Below, one piece after another: positions 40,831-48,345 of a DNA stretch of 48,599 bases. Position 1 is the stretch's first letter. Each line of letters begins with the position of its first letter. Location: positions 1-48,599 of the IMG/VR virus record IMGVR_UViG_3300036861_000290; one strand, 5' to 3'. The notes below the pieces were generated by a model, which was not told where the DNA came from, did not search any database, and saw nothing but the letters and a program-made list of their open reading frames with translations. The translations under genes were made by a program, and so were the position numbers. The stretch is from a virus.

Positions 40831-41446
40831 GTTTGTAGGACGACCGGCCCGAGTGCTGGCGTTTGACATGGAGTGCCGGCCGGGCGCCTGGTTCGGCGGC
40901 GACTTCGTGACGAAGATTCCGACGGCGATCGGATGGAAGTGGATCGGGACGCGTGGCAAGATCGAGTCCGCGCTCCTCCTCGAGTTGCCGGCGCAGAACA
41001 TGCAGGTCCGAGACGCCCTCGCGATGATGATGGACAGGTTCCTCGAGGAGATGCTCGTCGCCGACGTCGTCGTCGGCCACTACATCAGGGGCTTCGACCT
41101 CCCGCTCCTCAACAACATCCAGATCAGGCTCGGGCGGAGTCCTCTGCCCGATGTCATGGCACAGGACACGAAGCTCGACCTCGCCAAGATTCACGGCATC
41201 TCGAAGAGCCTCGAGAACCTCGGGTCTCTCCTCAGCCTCAGCCACCCGAAGGTCCACATGTCGGCGCCGGACTGGGAGCGAGCATACGAGGGCAACGGAG
41301 GCCTCGACTCACAGAGGAAGCGTGTCGAGGGCGACGTCCGACTCAACATCGTCCTCCGGAAGAAGCTCCTCGAGCTCGGGTTCCTCGGGGCTCCGAAGGC
41401 CTGGACGAGCAGCAGCTCGCAGAGTTCGGGCAGATACCAGGCCTAG
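40817..41446 (+). CDS. RNase H-fold (DEDD) 3'-5' exonuclease
   Basis: 209 aa from the GTG at 40817. ARVLAFDMECRPG supplies the first acidic pair (Asp/Glu near residues 17-19), VVGHYIRGFDLPLL the second region, and EGDVRLNIVLRKKLLEL the final Asp near residue 177. This is a DnaQ-like single-domain nuclease, possibly a proofreading helper or recombination nuclease. The last ~20 residues look low-complexity. Confidence 0.75.
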   Translation: MKNPKFVGRPARVLAFDMECRPGAWFGGDFVTKIPTAIGWKWIGTRGKIESALLLELPAQNMQVRDALAMMMDRFLEEMLVADVVVGHYIRGFDLPLLNNIQIRLGRSPLPDVMAQDTKLDLAKIHGISKSLENLGSLLSLSHPKVHMSAPDWERAYEGNGGLDSQRKRVEGDVRLNIVLRKKLLELGFLGAPKAWTSSSSQSSGRYQA

Positions 41447-41514
41447 GGTACTTCCTTTCCGTTGCAGTCTGTGGCAGAATCCGCTCTCCTGTCTCTGGGA
41501 GGTGAGGGAGCGTG

Positions 41515-41733
41515 ATGGAAGGCTTGGCCGAGGCCCGATGGGTCTCGGACACGGGGGTCCATCCTCTCATTCTCAAGTCGATCGAGGTCTGTCTGCCGAG
41601 GCTCATGGTACACGTCAAGGCATATCCGGGGATGCTGTCAGACGTCGCGTGCATCTCGAGTGCCCTGGCCCGGTGTGAGTGGCTACTCGAGCGGCTCGAC
41701 AGGCTTACGTCTGGAGAGGCGGACTCGCCGTAG
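41515..41733 (+). CDS. unknown protein, 72 aa
   Basis: ATG at 41515 (GTG at 41512 possible). Mixed composition with two Cys and a Trp/Leu-rich C-terminus (CEWLLERLDRL). Its 3' end overlaps the convergent gene at 41683 by 51 bases. Less strong codon bias than the replication genes. Function unknown. Confidence 0.5.
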   Translation: MEGLAEARWVSDTGVHPLILKSIEVCLPRLMVHVKAYPGMLSDVACISSALARCEWLLERLDRLTSGEADSP

Positions 41734-41937
41734 GGAGAGGACGACCTCGACGTTGTCCGATGATCCGTCGAAGGCATCGAGGAGTTCGTCGAGCTCGGCT
41801 CGTGTGAAGGCCCGGTCCATGAGGCCGGGCCTTTTCTTGTGGTAGCGCGTGAGTGCGGCCTCTGCCGCCTCCCGCTCGGCGACACGGTCACGCTTCGCGG
41901 GACGTCCTCCAGGGTGGGGCTTCTTGCCGCAGCTCAC
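41683..41937 (-). CDS. unknown small protein with basic N-terminus, 84 aa
   Basis: GTG start directly after the stop of the gene at 41938, consistent with coupling. N-terminal KKPHPGGRPAKRDR is AT-hook-like (DNA minor-groove binding inferred); residues 20-50 helical and charged (RAELDELLDAF). The plus-strand terminator at 41807 lies within it. Confidence 0.55.
   Translation of the reverse strand: MSCGKKPHPGGRPAKRDRVAEREAAEAALTRYHKKRPGLMDRAFTRAELDELLDAFDGSSDNVEVVLSLRRVRLSRRKPVEPLE
41807..41837 (+). terminator. terminator of the rightward replication operon
   Basis: AAGGCCCGG (41807-41815) pairs with CCGGGCCTT (41825-41833), nine-base loop, then TTCTT. It is placed inside the convergent gene at 41683, which is unusual but common in tightly packed phages. 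Confidence 0.65.
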
Positions 41938-42315
41938 CTACTTGAATCCTCGATTGTTCTGAACGCGTACGGCCTCCCGACAGAGGTCATGTGGGCATTC
42001 CTTGAGCGGTTCGGGGAAGTGCTCGGTCTTGTGGAAGTCGTGGACGGCGGTGTAGAGGGCCCGCGTCGTCCCTGGCGCGATCGGTTTGGCGACGACTGTC
42101 GGATCGCCATGGACATCGGTCGTGGCCCACGGATGGATGAGGTGGTCCCTCCGGTGTCTCATGTCGACGTACCACGGCTGCGCCGTGTCACACGGGAGGA
42201 GGTGGTCCTCCCGCATGTGGACCTGGAGTGCCGTGTACTTCAGTAGCCCGCTAGAGCCGGGGATCGTCTCCCCCTTGACGTCTTTCAATTCGTATTGCAG
42301 CTCGTCTCCCAACAT
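41938..42315 (-). CDS. unknown protein, 125 aa
   Basis: ATG at 42315, ATGA overlap with the sigma-like gene's stop. N-terminal beta part, a His/Asp-rich middle (DMRHRRDHLIHPWATTDVHGD) that could bind metal, and a helical end with a CPHDLC pair. Family not recognised. Confidence 0.6.
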   Translation of the reverse strand: MLGDELQYELKDVKGETIPGSSGLLKYTALQVHMREDHLLPCDTAQPWYVDMRHRRDHLIHPWATTDVHGDPTVVAKPIAPGTTRALYTAVHDFHKTEHFPEPLKECPHDLCREAVRVQNNRGFK

Positions 42316-42872
42316 CAGAAGTCCTCCAGTGTGATGTCGATGTCGTCGGTCCAGTGTTCTCCGCAGACCCGGACGAAGTCCTGACACGCGGTCTCGAGCT
42401 GTCCCTGCATCGACTGGTAGCGGATGCCTCTGCGCTCAGCCATCGCGCGGAGGTCGAGCCGTTCGATGAACCGTTCGGTCAGGATTCGGGCCGAGTCTGG
42501 CTCCATGAGGTCGAGCATCGCGCGGACCCTCGCCGCCTTGTCGACTCGTCTGAGGTCGAGGTGTGCCGGCGGCTCTGTCCCGAGGAATCGGAGCTTGTTC
42601 TGTGCGTGCATCGCGTCGATCGGGTCCTTGTCTTCGACGGGCGGACGCCTGACGCGCCTCGTCCCGCCTGACAGGTCTTCGATGTAGAACACTCTCCGTC
42701 TCCCCGCGAACCACGATGCTTCGCGTTCCTCCTGGATCGCGGTCGAGCGGGCTGCCCTGGCTCGCTCCCTCCGCATCCTCTTCTCGATCTCGGCCCGGCT
42801 TCTGGCCGTGGTGCTTTCAGCAGCCCGGCCTACGGCCGTAGTGGCTTCACCAGCCTTCTTATGCGGCTCCAC
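42315..42872 (-). CDS. sigma-region-4-like HTH protein
   Basis: 185 aa from the GTG at 42872 with AGGAGG in front; the upstream part of the frame overlaps another gene. Residues 1-60 are basic and helical. Residues 115-170 (MLDLMEPDSARILTERF, DLRAMAERRGIRYQSMQGQL) have the form of sigma-70 region 4: helix, turn, recognition helix. Could be a sigma factor fragment, an appropriator of host polymerase or a regulator. Early-type operon. Confidence 0.6.
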   Translation of the reverse strand: MEPHKKAGEATTAVGRAAESTTARSRAEIEKRMRRERARAARSTAIQEEREASWFAGRRRVFYIEDLSGGTRRVRRPPVEDKDPIDAMHAQNKLRFLGTEPPAHLDLRRVDKAARVRAMLDLMEPDSARILTERFIERLDLRAMAERRGIRYQSMQGQLETACQDFVRVCGEHWTDDIDITLEDF

Positions 42873-42873
42873 C

Positions 42874-43047
42874 TCACCTCCTCGACTTTCGACCACGCTT
42901 TCGGTCGAGCTCGGCATTGTGTTTACGATCACTCTCGACGTAGACGACACGGCCACACGACGAGCAGGTCAGTCGGTTCCAGACTTGAGAGAGCGGGCCC
43001 CTACAGGCGCGACACTGAAGGACGAGTCCGGTCGACTGCGTGCTCAA
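42874..43047 (-). CDS. zinc-ribbon protein, 57 aa
   Basis: TTG at 43047 is the only reasonable start in this frame; a 47-base overlap with the next gene makes it uncertain. CRAC and CSSC, 14 residues apart, make a zinc ribbon; basic tail (DRKRGRKSRR). Its stop precedes the GTG of the sigma-like gene by one base. Confidence 0.5.
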   Translation of the reverse strand: MSTQSTGLVLQCRACRGPLSQVWNRLTCSSCGRVVYVESDRKHNAELDRKRGRKSRR

Positions 43048-43189
43048 CGCAGAGGCCCCACCAGCGGCCGATCCAGAGGACGAAGAGTGCCTCCTCCGGG
43101 CATCCGGACGCGGAGCAGAGGCCTCGGGCGACCTTGCTGACAAAACCTAGGTCGTCGGGTGTATAGTCGCGGCGCCACGTCAGTCGCAC
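43001..43189 (-). CDS. small Cys/Trp-containing protein, 62 aa
   Basis: GTG at 43189, with AGGAGG immediately in front. CSASGC and a Cys in WGLCVEHAV form a possible metal site. Overlaps the stop of the membrane gene at 43180 by ten bases. Function unknown. Confidence 0.5.
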   Translation of the reverse strand: MRLTWRRDYTPDDLGFVSKVARGLCSASGCPEEALFVLWIGRWWGLCVEHAVDRTRPSVSRL

Positions 43190-43398
43190 CCCTCCTGTAT
43201 CGGCGAGGGGCGTCCGGAGGACGAGTCCCGACTCATGCGAACGTCGCTTATGGGCGAATCGTCTGTGACCTGGGCTTCTGCGCTCGGGAGGGCCTTGTCC
43301 AGGCGGCCCTCGACCAGGAGTTGCCATAACTCAGGGAGCCTAACACCCCAGTAGAACCCGATGCCGAGAGCGAGGAGGACGTGCCACCAGGGGATCAC
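43180..43398 (-). CDS. small single-pass membrane protein, 72 aa
   Basis: GTG start overlapping the TGA of the HTH gene. Residues 3-20 are hydrophobic (WWHVLLALGIGFYWGV); the rest is polar and acidic. An early membrane protein could alter the host envelope, but there is no direct evidence. Confidence 0.55.
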   Translation of the reverse strand: MIPWWHVLLALGIGFYWGVRLPELWQLLVEGRLDKALPSAEAQVTDDSPISDVRMSRDSSSGRPSPIQEGCD

Positions 43399-43772
43399 AG
43401 GCGCCGCCCCGCGTACGTCTTCCTCGGCGCCTCAGCGCGAGCGAAGACAGAGAAACGGTACTCCGCGAGCCACTCCTGGAACTCCTCGGCGATCCCGCCC
43501 GGCAACTTGAGGCCTCCGCGCCTGTCGGTCGTCTCCGTGATGGCGTGGTCGAGTCTCAACATCTGCTCGTCGCCTGTCGACTGCACACTCACGCCTTCTG
43601 CTCTTTGCCAGAGTTGCTTGACGCGCTGCCTGCTTATGCCCATTGTCTCGGCGATGTCGTCGTCATTGATCTCCCGCTGGACACAGGCCAGCCGCAGGAG
43701 CGCGAGCTCCGGTCGGCGTGTCGAGTGGCCCCATCCCTGGCCTCGTCTGTCCGATCCTATGATCCCTGCCAT
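43395..43772 (-). CDS. small HTH protein, sigma region 4.2-like
   Basis: 125 aa from the ATG at 43772. Residues 36-60 (NDDDIAETMGISRQRVKQL and following WQRAEG) closely follow the sigma-70 region 4.2 form 'I-x-x-x-x-G-V-S-R-x-R-V-x-Q-I-x-x-R-A'. Regions 2 and 3 are missing, so it is not a complete sigma factor. It may redirect host RNA polymerase, or act as a DNA-binding regulator. It lies in the only operon without the conserved motif. Confidence 0.65.
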   Translation of the reverse strand: MAGIIGSDRRGQGWGHSTRRPELALLRLACVQREINDDDIAETMGISRQRVKQLWQRAEGVSVQSTGDEQMLRLDHAITETTDRRGGLKLPGGIAEEFQEWLAEYRFSVFARAEAPRKTYAGRRL

Positions 43773-43818
43773 CAGTTCGGTCTCCTTCCCCCAGCGTACC
43801 CCGCGATCTCCAGGGAAA

Positions 43819-44022
43819 TCAGTGAGCCTTTCGGCGGGGGGTCGGGACCGCCACGTCCTCCTCTCCATCGGCGACGACGACGGCCAGGAGATTCGCTCGT
43901 AGCCCGTGGACAGACAGGACTCGGACGATCCTCGGGTCCGTGTAGCCGAGTTCGGCCGCGCGTGCGAGTGCGGCCGTGCGTGCTTCGGCCTCGGGTCCGT
44001 TGCAGCGGATGGTGATGGTCAC
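43819..44022 (-). CDS. small unknown protein, 67 aa
   Basis: GTG start in a GTGA overlap with the gene at 44019. N-terminal strand (MTITIRCNG) then helix (AAALARAAELGYTDP style) and a second strand region. Resembles a small ribosome- or nucleic-acid-binding fold but no family can be named. 46 bases without a gene follow it. Confidence 0.5.
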   Translation of the reverse strand: MTITIRCNGPEAEARTAALARAAELGYTDPRIVRVLSVHGLRANLLAVVVADGEEDVAVPTPRRKAH

Positions 44023-44276
44023 TCGACGACTTCCCGCGCCCTCGGATCACGGGCGCCCATCCCGCGCTCGTCCATCGGATAGAGGAGCCGCTTGACTTCT
44101 GTCTGACACTCCTCGCACCGGGCGACGACGACGGGCCGGTCTCCGCGCCTACGGAGGGTGACCGTGTTCCCGAGTCGGTGGCCTCCGCGTTTCTGGCACC
44201 GGTGGCGCCGGTATCCGCGGAGGAGAGCCAGCCGCCCCGCGTAGGCCTCCTCCATCAGGTCGTCGACCTCGATCAT
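44019..44276 (-). CDS. zinc-binding basic protein, 85 aa
   Basis: ATG at 44276 with AGGTGAGGAAAGG upstream. Rich in Arg; Cys at RHRC and CEEC plus a nearby His give a possible zinc site. No family recognised. Confidence 0.55.
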   Translation of the reverse strand: MIEVDDLMEEAYAGRLALLRGYRRHRCQKRGGHRLGNTVTLRRRGDRPVVVARCEECQTEVKRLLYPMDERGMGARDPRAREVVE

Positions 44277-44284
44277 GCCTTTCC

Positions 44285-44656
44285 TCACCTCCCCCAGTAG
44301 GTCGTGCCCTCGATCTCGATGGACGTGTAGTCCATCTTGAGCGCGTCGGCCGCGCGCTCCCAGTCGATGTAGTCGACCGGCCAGCCTGTATCGTCTCCGA
44401 CGACGCCGATGTCTATGGCGAAATCTCGCGCATAGTCCTCGAAGTCGTTCTCGGGGATGAGGCTGACGCCGTCGGGCCACTCAGAGAATGCATCCCGGCC
44501 CTCTGTGCAGACGGCCGTCAGCCTGTCGAGCTCTTCGCGCTCGTCGACGTCGCGGTCCTCGACGTCGATGTCCAGGAGTTCATCGAGTCGATCCTCGAGG
44601 CTGCGAGAGTCGATGTAGCCTCCCAGCATGTCGTCCAACGTCTGTGTCCGTGTCAT
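44285..44656 (-). CDS. ArdA-like antirestriction or related phage protein
   Basis: 123 aa from the ATG at 44656. Strongly acidic. The C-terminal half (LIPENDFEDYARDFAIDIG, then YIDWERAADALKMDYTS and YWGR) matches a very common phage protein that resembles the C-terminal half of ArdA, a DNA mimic that blocks type I restriction (ArdA itself has the 'YIDYE-x-x-A-R-D' block). ArdA is longer (about 165 aa), so either a shortened ArdA or a related protein of unknown action. Early-type operon fits anti-defence. Confidence 0.6.
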   Translation of the reverse strand: MTRTQTLDDMLGGYIDSRSLEDRLDELLDIDVEDRDVDEREELDRLTAVCTEGRDAFSEWPDGVSLIPENDFEDYARDFAIDIGVVGDDTGWPVDYIDWERAADALKMDYTSIEIEGTTYWGR

Positions 44657-44838
44657 GCCTCTGTCTCCTCTCTGTCTAGCCACCGCTCGGCGCCACAGTC
44701 CGGACACGGGCAACAGTGGGTGCAGGCGCCCCGGACTCCGGCCTCGTAATCCTCGTGGTCACAGTCCTCGGGCGTGCTCTCGGGCGGCGCGTACCCCGTT
44801 CGCTCCGAGTCGGCCATCACCGGCTGGTCCTCGTTCAT
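44653..44838 (-). CDS. Cys-rich acidic protein, 61 aa
   Basis: ATG at 44838, coupled to the ArdA-like gene by an overlap. CTHCCPCPDC near the C-terminus provides at least four Cys in a compact zinc-binding arrangement. N-terminal half acidic with many Asp/Glu/Pro. Function unknown. Confidence 0.55.
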   Translation of the reverse strand: MNEDQPVMADSERTGYAPPESTPEDCDHEDYEAGVRGACTHCCPCPDCGAERWLDREETEA

Positions 44839-45002
44839 GCCCTTGCCTCCTCCGCGAATGGGCCCTCGGCTACGTCCATTTCCCCCGAACACGACGAGTT
44901 GCCCGAGGCGACATGGACATCGACGGTGACAATCTCACTGTTGGTGGCGACGATAGCCCCGCCATCGACCTCGATCTTCTTACCGCAGTTCTTACAGATC
45001 AT
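44835..45002 (-). CDS. zinc-ribbon protein, 55 aa
   Basis: ATG at 45002 (ATGA overlap). MICKNCGKKIEVDGG is the classical zinc-ribbon start; one further Cys lies at SSCSG. Only three Cys are visible, so the fourth ligand may be His32 in VDVHVASG or absent. Acidic tail. Confidence 0.6.
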   Translation of the reverse strand: MICKNCGKKIEVDGGAIVATNSEIVTVDVHVASGNSSCSGEMDVAEGPFAEEARA

Positions 45003-45226
45003 GCGCTTGCCTCCTCTCCTGTCCGGGGCTCCTGCCCCGTAACGGGTTCTCCTGTCAATGACTCCTCGCACGCGGCGAGGACGATGGCCCTCGCCCACGC
45101 GCGATAGTGGTCTAGGTCGTAGGGGGCGGTGTACCGCCCGCCCTCGTCGTGCATGAGCATCTCGGCCATGTGGTCGACGTCGGCCTCGGCGTCTGTCAAT
45201 GCTCGTCGCTCGGTGTCGGTCAACAT
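44999..45226 (-). CDS. unknown acidic protein, 75 aa
   Basis: ATG at 45226. Helical, His- and Asp-rich centre (AEMLMHDEGGRY, DLDHYRAWARAIV). Typical of small early phage proteins; no family recognised. Coupled on both sides by ATGA. Confidence 0.55.
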   Translation of the reverse strand: MLTDTERRALTDAEADVDHMAEMLMHDEGGRYTAPYDLDHYRAWARAIVLAACEESLTGEPVTGQEPRTGEEASA

Positions 45227-45507
45227 CAGAGGTACTCGATGCTGACGCCGTTGCCCCAGCCGAGGACGTCGTCGAGGGCCCGCTGCCAGCGAGACCAGTC
45301 GTCTGGCCATGCTCCGATCTCGTTCCACTCGGCGACAGCCGCCTTGCAGACGGCGGCGACACGCACCGGGTCCTTCGTCTTGACGGCCCGCGTCAGCGCG
45401 GCCTTCTGCCCCGGAGACACGCGGCGCATCCGGGCGTAGTCGATAGGTCGACGGGCATGGTCGACCTGCTCTTGTCTCGCGCGTGCAGCGTCTAGGATGT
45501 CGCTCAT
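45226..45507 (-). CDS. unknown protein, 93 aa
   Basis: ATG at 45507. Helical with a DYARMRRVSPGQKAALTRAV section and a C-terminal Trp-rich part (WPDDWSRWQRALDDVL). This form occurs in other actinophage-type early regions; function unknown. Confidence 0.6.
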   Translation of the reverse strand: MSDILDAARARQEQVDHARRPIDYARMRRVSPGQKAALTRAVKTKDPVRVAAVCKAAVAEWNEIGAWPDDWSRWQRALDDVLGWGNGVSIEYL

Positions 45508-45508
45508 G

Positions 45509-45625
45509 TCAGTCTTCCTCCTCGTCCTCGTCAGTCCGGAGGATGACGACCTCGTCGGCTAGAACGCCGTCGACGTAGGCCGTCACGTCACCGTTGACGG
45601 GCTCAATGATGACCTCGACGCGCAT
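45509..45625 (-). CDS. tiny acidic beta protein, 38 aa
   Basis: ATG at 45625. Two beta stretches (RVEVIIEPVNGDVTAYVDG) and an acidic end (DEDEEED). The stop is two bases from the next ATG. Short, but well placed in the gene chain. Confidence 0.5.
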   Translation of the reverse strand: MRVEVIIEPVNGDVTAYVDGVLADEVVILRTDEDEEED

Positions 45626-45747
45626 CTCTCTCACTCCCCTATCCTGTCCATTTCCCTCCGAGGTGACTGACACCTCCGGGAGTGGCATCCGGGGGCGGCC
45701 GCTCGGCGCGCGCCGCTCTGCTCGGATGCCCTATCCGCAACGGTCAG
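45626..45747. other. 122-bp spacer without a gene
   Basis: It contains GCATCCG and CGGATGC that can pair around a GC-rich centre (45687-45730), without a U-run. No promoter-like motif of the conserved type is present. Confidence 0.4.
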
Positions 45748-46035
45748 CTATCCCGCGATGTACCCGCGCGCCTTCGCCGCCGTGTAGGCCGTCGTCAACG
45801 CGCAGCCGGTAGCGTGCCCGTCGCCCCACCCGATACTCTGCTCGAGGCTCGAACACCCCTCGCGCATGGCATCGGCCAACGTGTAGCCCGTGACCACCCG
45901 TTCCTCGACTTCGGCCATCTCGGCCTCGAACGGATCGGCCGAGGGCATGGCCTCCGGGTAGGCGCCCGGCCGGACCTCCGGCATGGTCTCGACCTCTGAC
46001 AGGTCGATGACTTCCGTGATCCTTGTCTCATGCAT
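45748..46035 (-). CDS. unknown acidic protein, 95 aa
   Basis: ATG at 46035 in an overlap with the preceding gene. Acidic N-terminal half (VIDLSEVETMPEVR) and a Gly-rich C-terminal half with CSSLEQSIGWGDGHATGC. No family recognised. Confidence 0.55.
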   Translation of the reverse strand: MHETRITEVIDLSEVETMPEVRPGAYPEAMPSADPFEAEMAEVEERVVTGYTLADAMREGCSSLEQSIGWGDGHATGCALTTAYTAAKARGYIAG

Positions 46036-47062
46036 CCTGTTTCACCTCCTCGATAGGATCGTCAGTCGAAAATCTCAAGTCGACGTCCAACGTGTCCAGC
46101 CAGTCGGCGATCTTCTCGCGCGTCCATGCTGGGCCGTCGTTGAGGTGTATTACGATTTCGGGGATCGAGCCTCTGGCCTCATGGACGTCCGGGATTGCGC
46201 ATTCGCACGGGTAGAGGGTTCGCGAAAACCTGAAGTTGGGGATAGCGTCTGCTAGGGCCGTCTGGACCGTGGGCCCGATGAAGTCGGAACCCGAGAGTAT
46301 CTTGTGACCAGGAGTGGGCGCCGGGTTGTACCATCCGGACGTCGCCTTGTATGACGGTGTCTTCGGCCCGTATCCGGCCTCGGCTTCCGGGTGTTCCCCA
46401 TCGCCGACTACCCGGCCCGTAGCGTCGACGTCGACCGGGTCACCGTCCCAGAGGTAAGGGAGGTCCTTTGACCCGTAGTCAGTCTGGCCTTCGCCCCCGC
46501 ACCGGTAGCACGTTGACCAGGTCTTCGGGGCACCCTCTACATTGTGGTAGCCGTTCTGGCCGTGTTCGCAAGGCTGACGCTTGTTTCCACCGAGGCCCTC
46601 GTCCCATGTCCACGGGCCCCCGTAGCAAGTCACGGTGATCCATTCCCCTTTTTCCCCGTGACACGTCCGACACCTCTGGACTTTCGGCGGTGTCTTCAGG
46701 TCCGAGTCATGCCATATCGCCCAGCGCGCGCCGTCCTTGCGCGTGTACTTCGAGTAGACACGGGCCGCGCTGAAGCCATTGATGCGCGCCTTCGTCGTCA
46801 CAGTCTGCCATCCGGCCGCGTATAGAGTCTGCCGCCCGTCGGCGTGATAGGTCACGATGTAGGTACTGTGGAGTCTGACCGCGATCCTCGAGGGCCCCAG
46901 CCGGATCAAACGGGTGTTATTGCAGAGGGGCCGGTCGTGCTTCGTCGGCCCGAGGAATGCGGCGGCCTCCGCGTACCCGGTCCCTGTGAAGCGTTTGGGA
47001 GTCACGATTCGGCCCCCCAACTCAAGGAAGCACCACGAGGTTCCACCACATGTGATTCGCAC
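46028..47062 (-). CDS. phage protein with DnaJ-type Cys repeats, 344 aa
   Basis: GTG start at 47062, adjacent to the TAA before it. N-terminal ~120 residues (LGPSRIAVRLHSTYIVTYHADGRQ, then TTKARINGF) form a small beta domain I recognise as a widespread phage module of unknown role. Residues 130-210 hold Cys pairs, CRTCHGEKG and CYRCGGEGQ, like DnaJ zinc-finger repeats, plus single Cys between. The C-terminal third has mixed beta and acidic content. Codon use is less extreme than in the replication region, suggesting later acquisition. Confidence 0.65.
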   Translation of the reverse strand: MRITCGGTSWCFLELGGRIVTPKRFTGTGYAEAAAFLGPTKHDRPLCNNTRLIRLGPSRIAVRLHSTYIVTYHADGRQTLYAAGWQTVTTKARINGFSAARVYSKYTRKDGARWAIWHDSDLKTPPKVQRCRTCHGEKGEWITVTCYGGPWTWDEGLGGNKRQPCEHGQNGYHNVEGAPKTWSTCYRCGGEGQTDYGSKDLPYLWDGDPVDVDATGRVVGDGEHPEAEAGYGPKTPSYKATSGWYNPAPTPGHKILSGSDFIGPTVQTALADAIPNFRFSRTLYPCECAIPDVHEARGSIPEIVIHLNDGPAWTREKIADWLDTLDVDLRFSTDDPIEEVKQDA

Positions 47063-47114
47063 TTAGGCGTTGTTGTCCTCGTGATGCTTCCATGAGAAGG
47101 TCGGGCCGTGTCCA

Positions 47115-48074
47115 TCACTCGGCCCCCGTCGGATGCTCGTGGGCGTACTCGGCCGCCCATGCCTGCCATTCCTCGGAATCGAACGGGCATATCCTGGTCG
47201 GCTCGATTCCGTAGTGTTCGAGTACCCGGTCGAGGACGGGCGTCTCCGTGGCGCCGTGCAGCAAGTATGCCGAGACTCGTGCGTATCCGGCCTCGGCGGC
47301 CTCGGCGATGTCACACGTCGTCTCGCGCGAGGGGACGGACATTCGGGCCCCGGTGGAGACCTGGCAAGGGTGTTCGATCTCGACGGCCGAGGCCAGGTCG
47401 GCGTCGACGTCCCCCGTGTAACGGAGGAGTACGGTCTGACCGTACCCTCGGCCCTCTGTCCCGTCCTCGACGATGGCGCCGGCGTCCTCGGCGAGGGCGT
47501 GTAGGTCCTCGACGATGGACACGTTGCCGTGGTCACTGATCGTCCATACGCTCGGCCAGAACTGTTCCGCTTCCATCTGCTCGATGACGGCCCATGCGGC
47601 CTCGGCGTCGCTGGAGTACTCGCCGAGGAATCGGCCCTCTACCCGCCCGACCGATGTACGGGCCCCGAGAGGGCCCGACGGGGACAACGTGTAGTCTTCC
47701 GGCTCGGGTTCCTCGGCGGCCTCCTCGGCGGCCTCGGCCTCGATGACGGCCCAATCGGTCTCGAGGTCGGAAGGATCGCCCGGCGTGTACACGCGGCCGT
47801 AGACAAACCCGTGATCATCGGTCGACACGATGGCGCCGCGCATGGTCCGTAGCGCCTCGACGGCCTTGTAGACTTCATCGACCGTGTACCCGTAGCGGTA
47901 GGCCTCGACGATGTCCTCGGCGGGCAGAGGTGCGACCGGGCCACGGAACAGTCCCGACCAGAGGCCGGTCTCGACGTCTCCGGCCTCGGCATTGTGCGCG
48001 CCGTCCATCGTCCGACTCCAGAGTAGGAACGTGGTCGCGCGTTCACCCTCAAACTTGCCCGGTCCTGCTGGCAT
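47115..48074 (-). CDS. unknown acidic protein, 319 aa
   Basis: ATG at 48074 with GGGAGGG upstream; the longer open frame to 48224 overlaps another gene and is not needed. Several repeated-looking blocks (DTDD-HGFVYG and ISDHGN) and a central Ala/Glu-rich acidic linker. A Tyr/Asp/Trp pattern in YSSDAEAAWAVIEQM followed by FWPSVWTISDHGN resembles a small phage domain of unknown function. Possibly a host-takeover protein by position. 52 gene-free bases follow before 47062. Confidence 0.6.
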   Translation of the reverse strand: MPAGPGKFEGERATTFLLWSRTMDGAHNAEAGDVETGLWSGLFRGPVAPLPAEDIVEAYRYGYTVDEVYKAVEALRTMRGAIVSTDDHGFVYGRVYTPGDPSDLETDWAVIEAEAAEEAAEEPEPEDYTLSPSGPLGARTSVGRVEGRFLGEYSSDAEAAWAVIEQMEAEQFWPSVWTISDHGNVSIVEDLHALAEDAGAIVEDGTEGRGYGQTVLLRYTGDVDADLASAVEIEHPCQVSTGARMSVPSRETTCDIAEAAEAGYARVSAYLLHGATETPVLDRVLEHYGIEPTRICPFDSEEWQAWAAEYAHEHPTGAE

Positions 48075-48324
48075 GCTTCCCTCCCTTGTTGGCCTCTTCG
48101 TCCTCGGCGTTCGCCCGCGCGACGGCCCTTGCGTCCTCCGTTCGCGGGCACTCCATCTTGCGGAGTGTGTGTGGATAGCACTCCTCGATGGAGTGCTCAT
48201 GGAACGTGGTGTCCGACCGGTCACAAGTCACCATGTACCGATCATCGGCCTCGGCGCCGTCGGGTACATCGGCCGATAGTCTCGAGTCTTCGTCACCCGT
48301 CATGGTTAAGCTGCTTGACCACAC
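48049..48324 (-). CDS. unknown Cys-containing protein, 91 aa
   Basis: GTG at 48324 has GAAGG nine bases upstream; the ATG at 48303 has no ribosome site. Contains CDRSDTTFH, EECYPH and MECP, a probable metal site, and an acidic/basic C-terminal end (NAEDEEANKGGKH). First gene of the leftward early operon; overlaps the next start by 26 bases. Confidence 0.55.
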   Translation of the reverse strand: MWSSSLTMTGDEDSRLSADVPDGAEADDRYMVTCDRSDTTFHEHSIEECYPHTLRKMECPRTEDARAVARANAEDEEANKGGKHASRTGQV

Positions 48325-48345
48325 GGTAGTCAGCCTTCTTTACCG

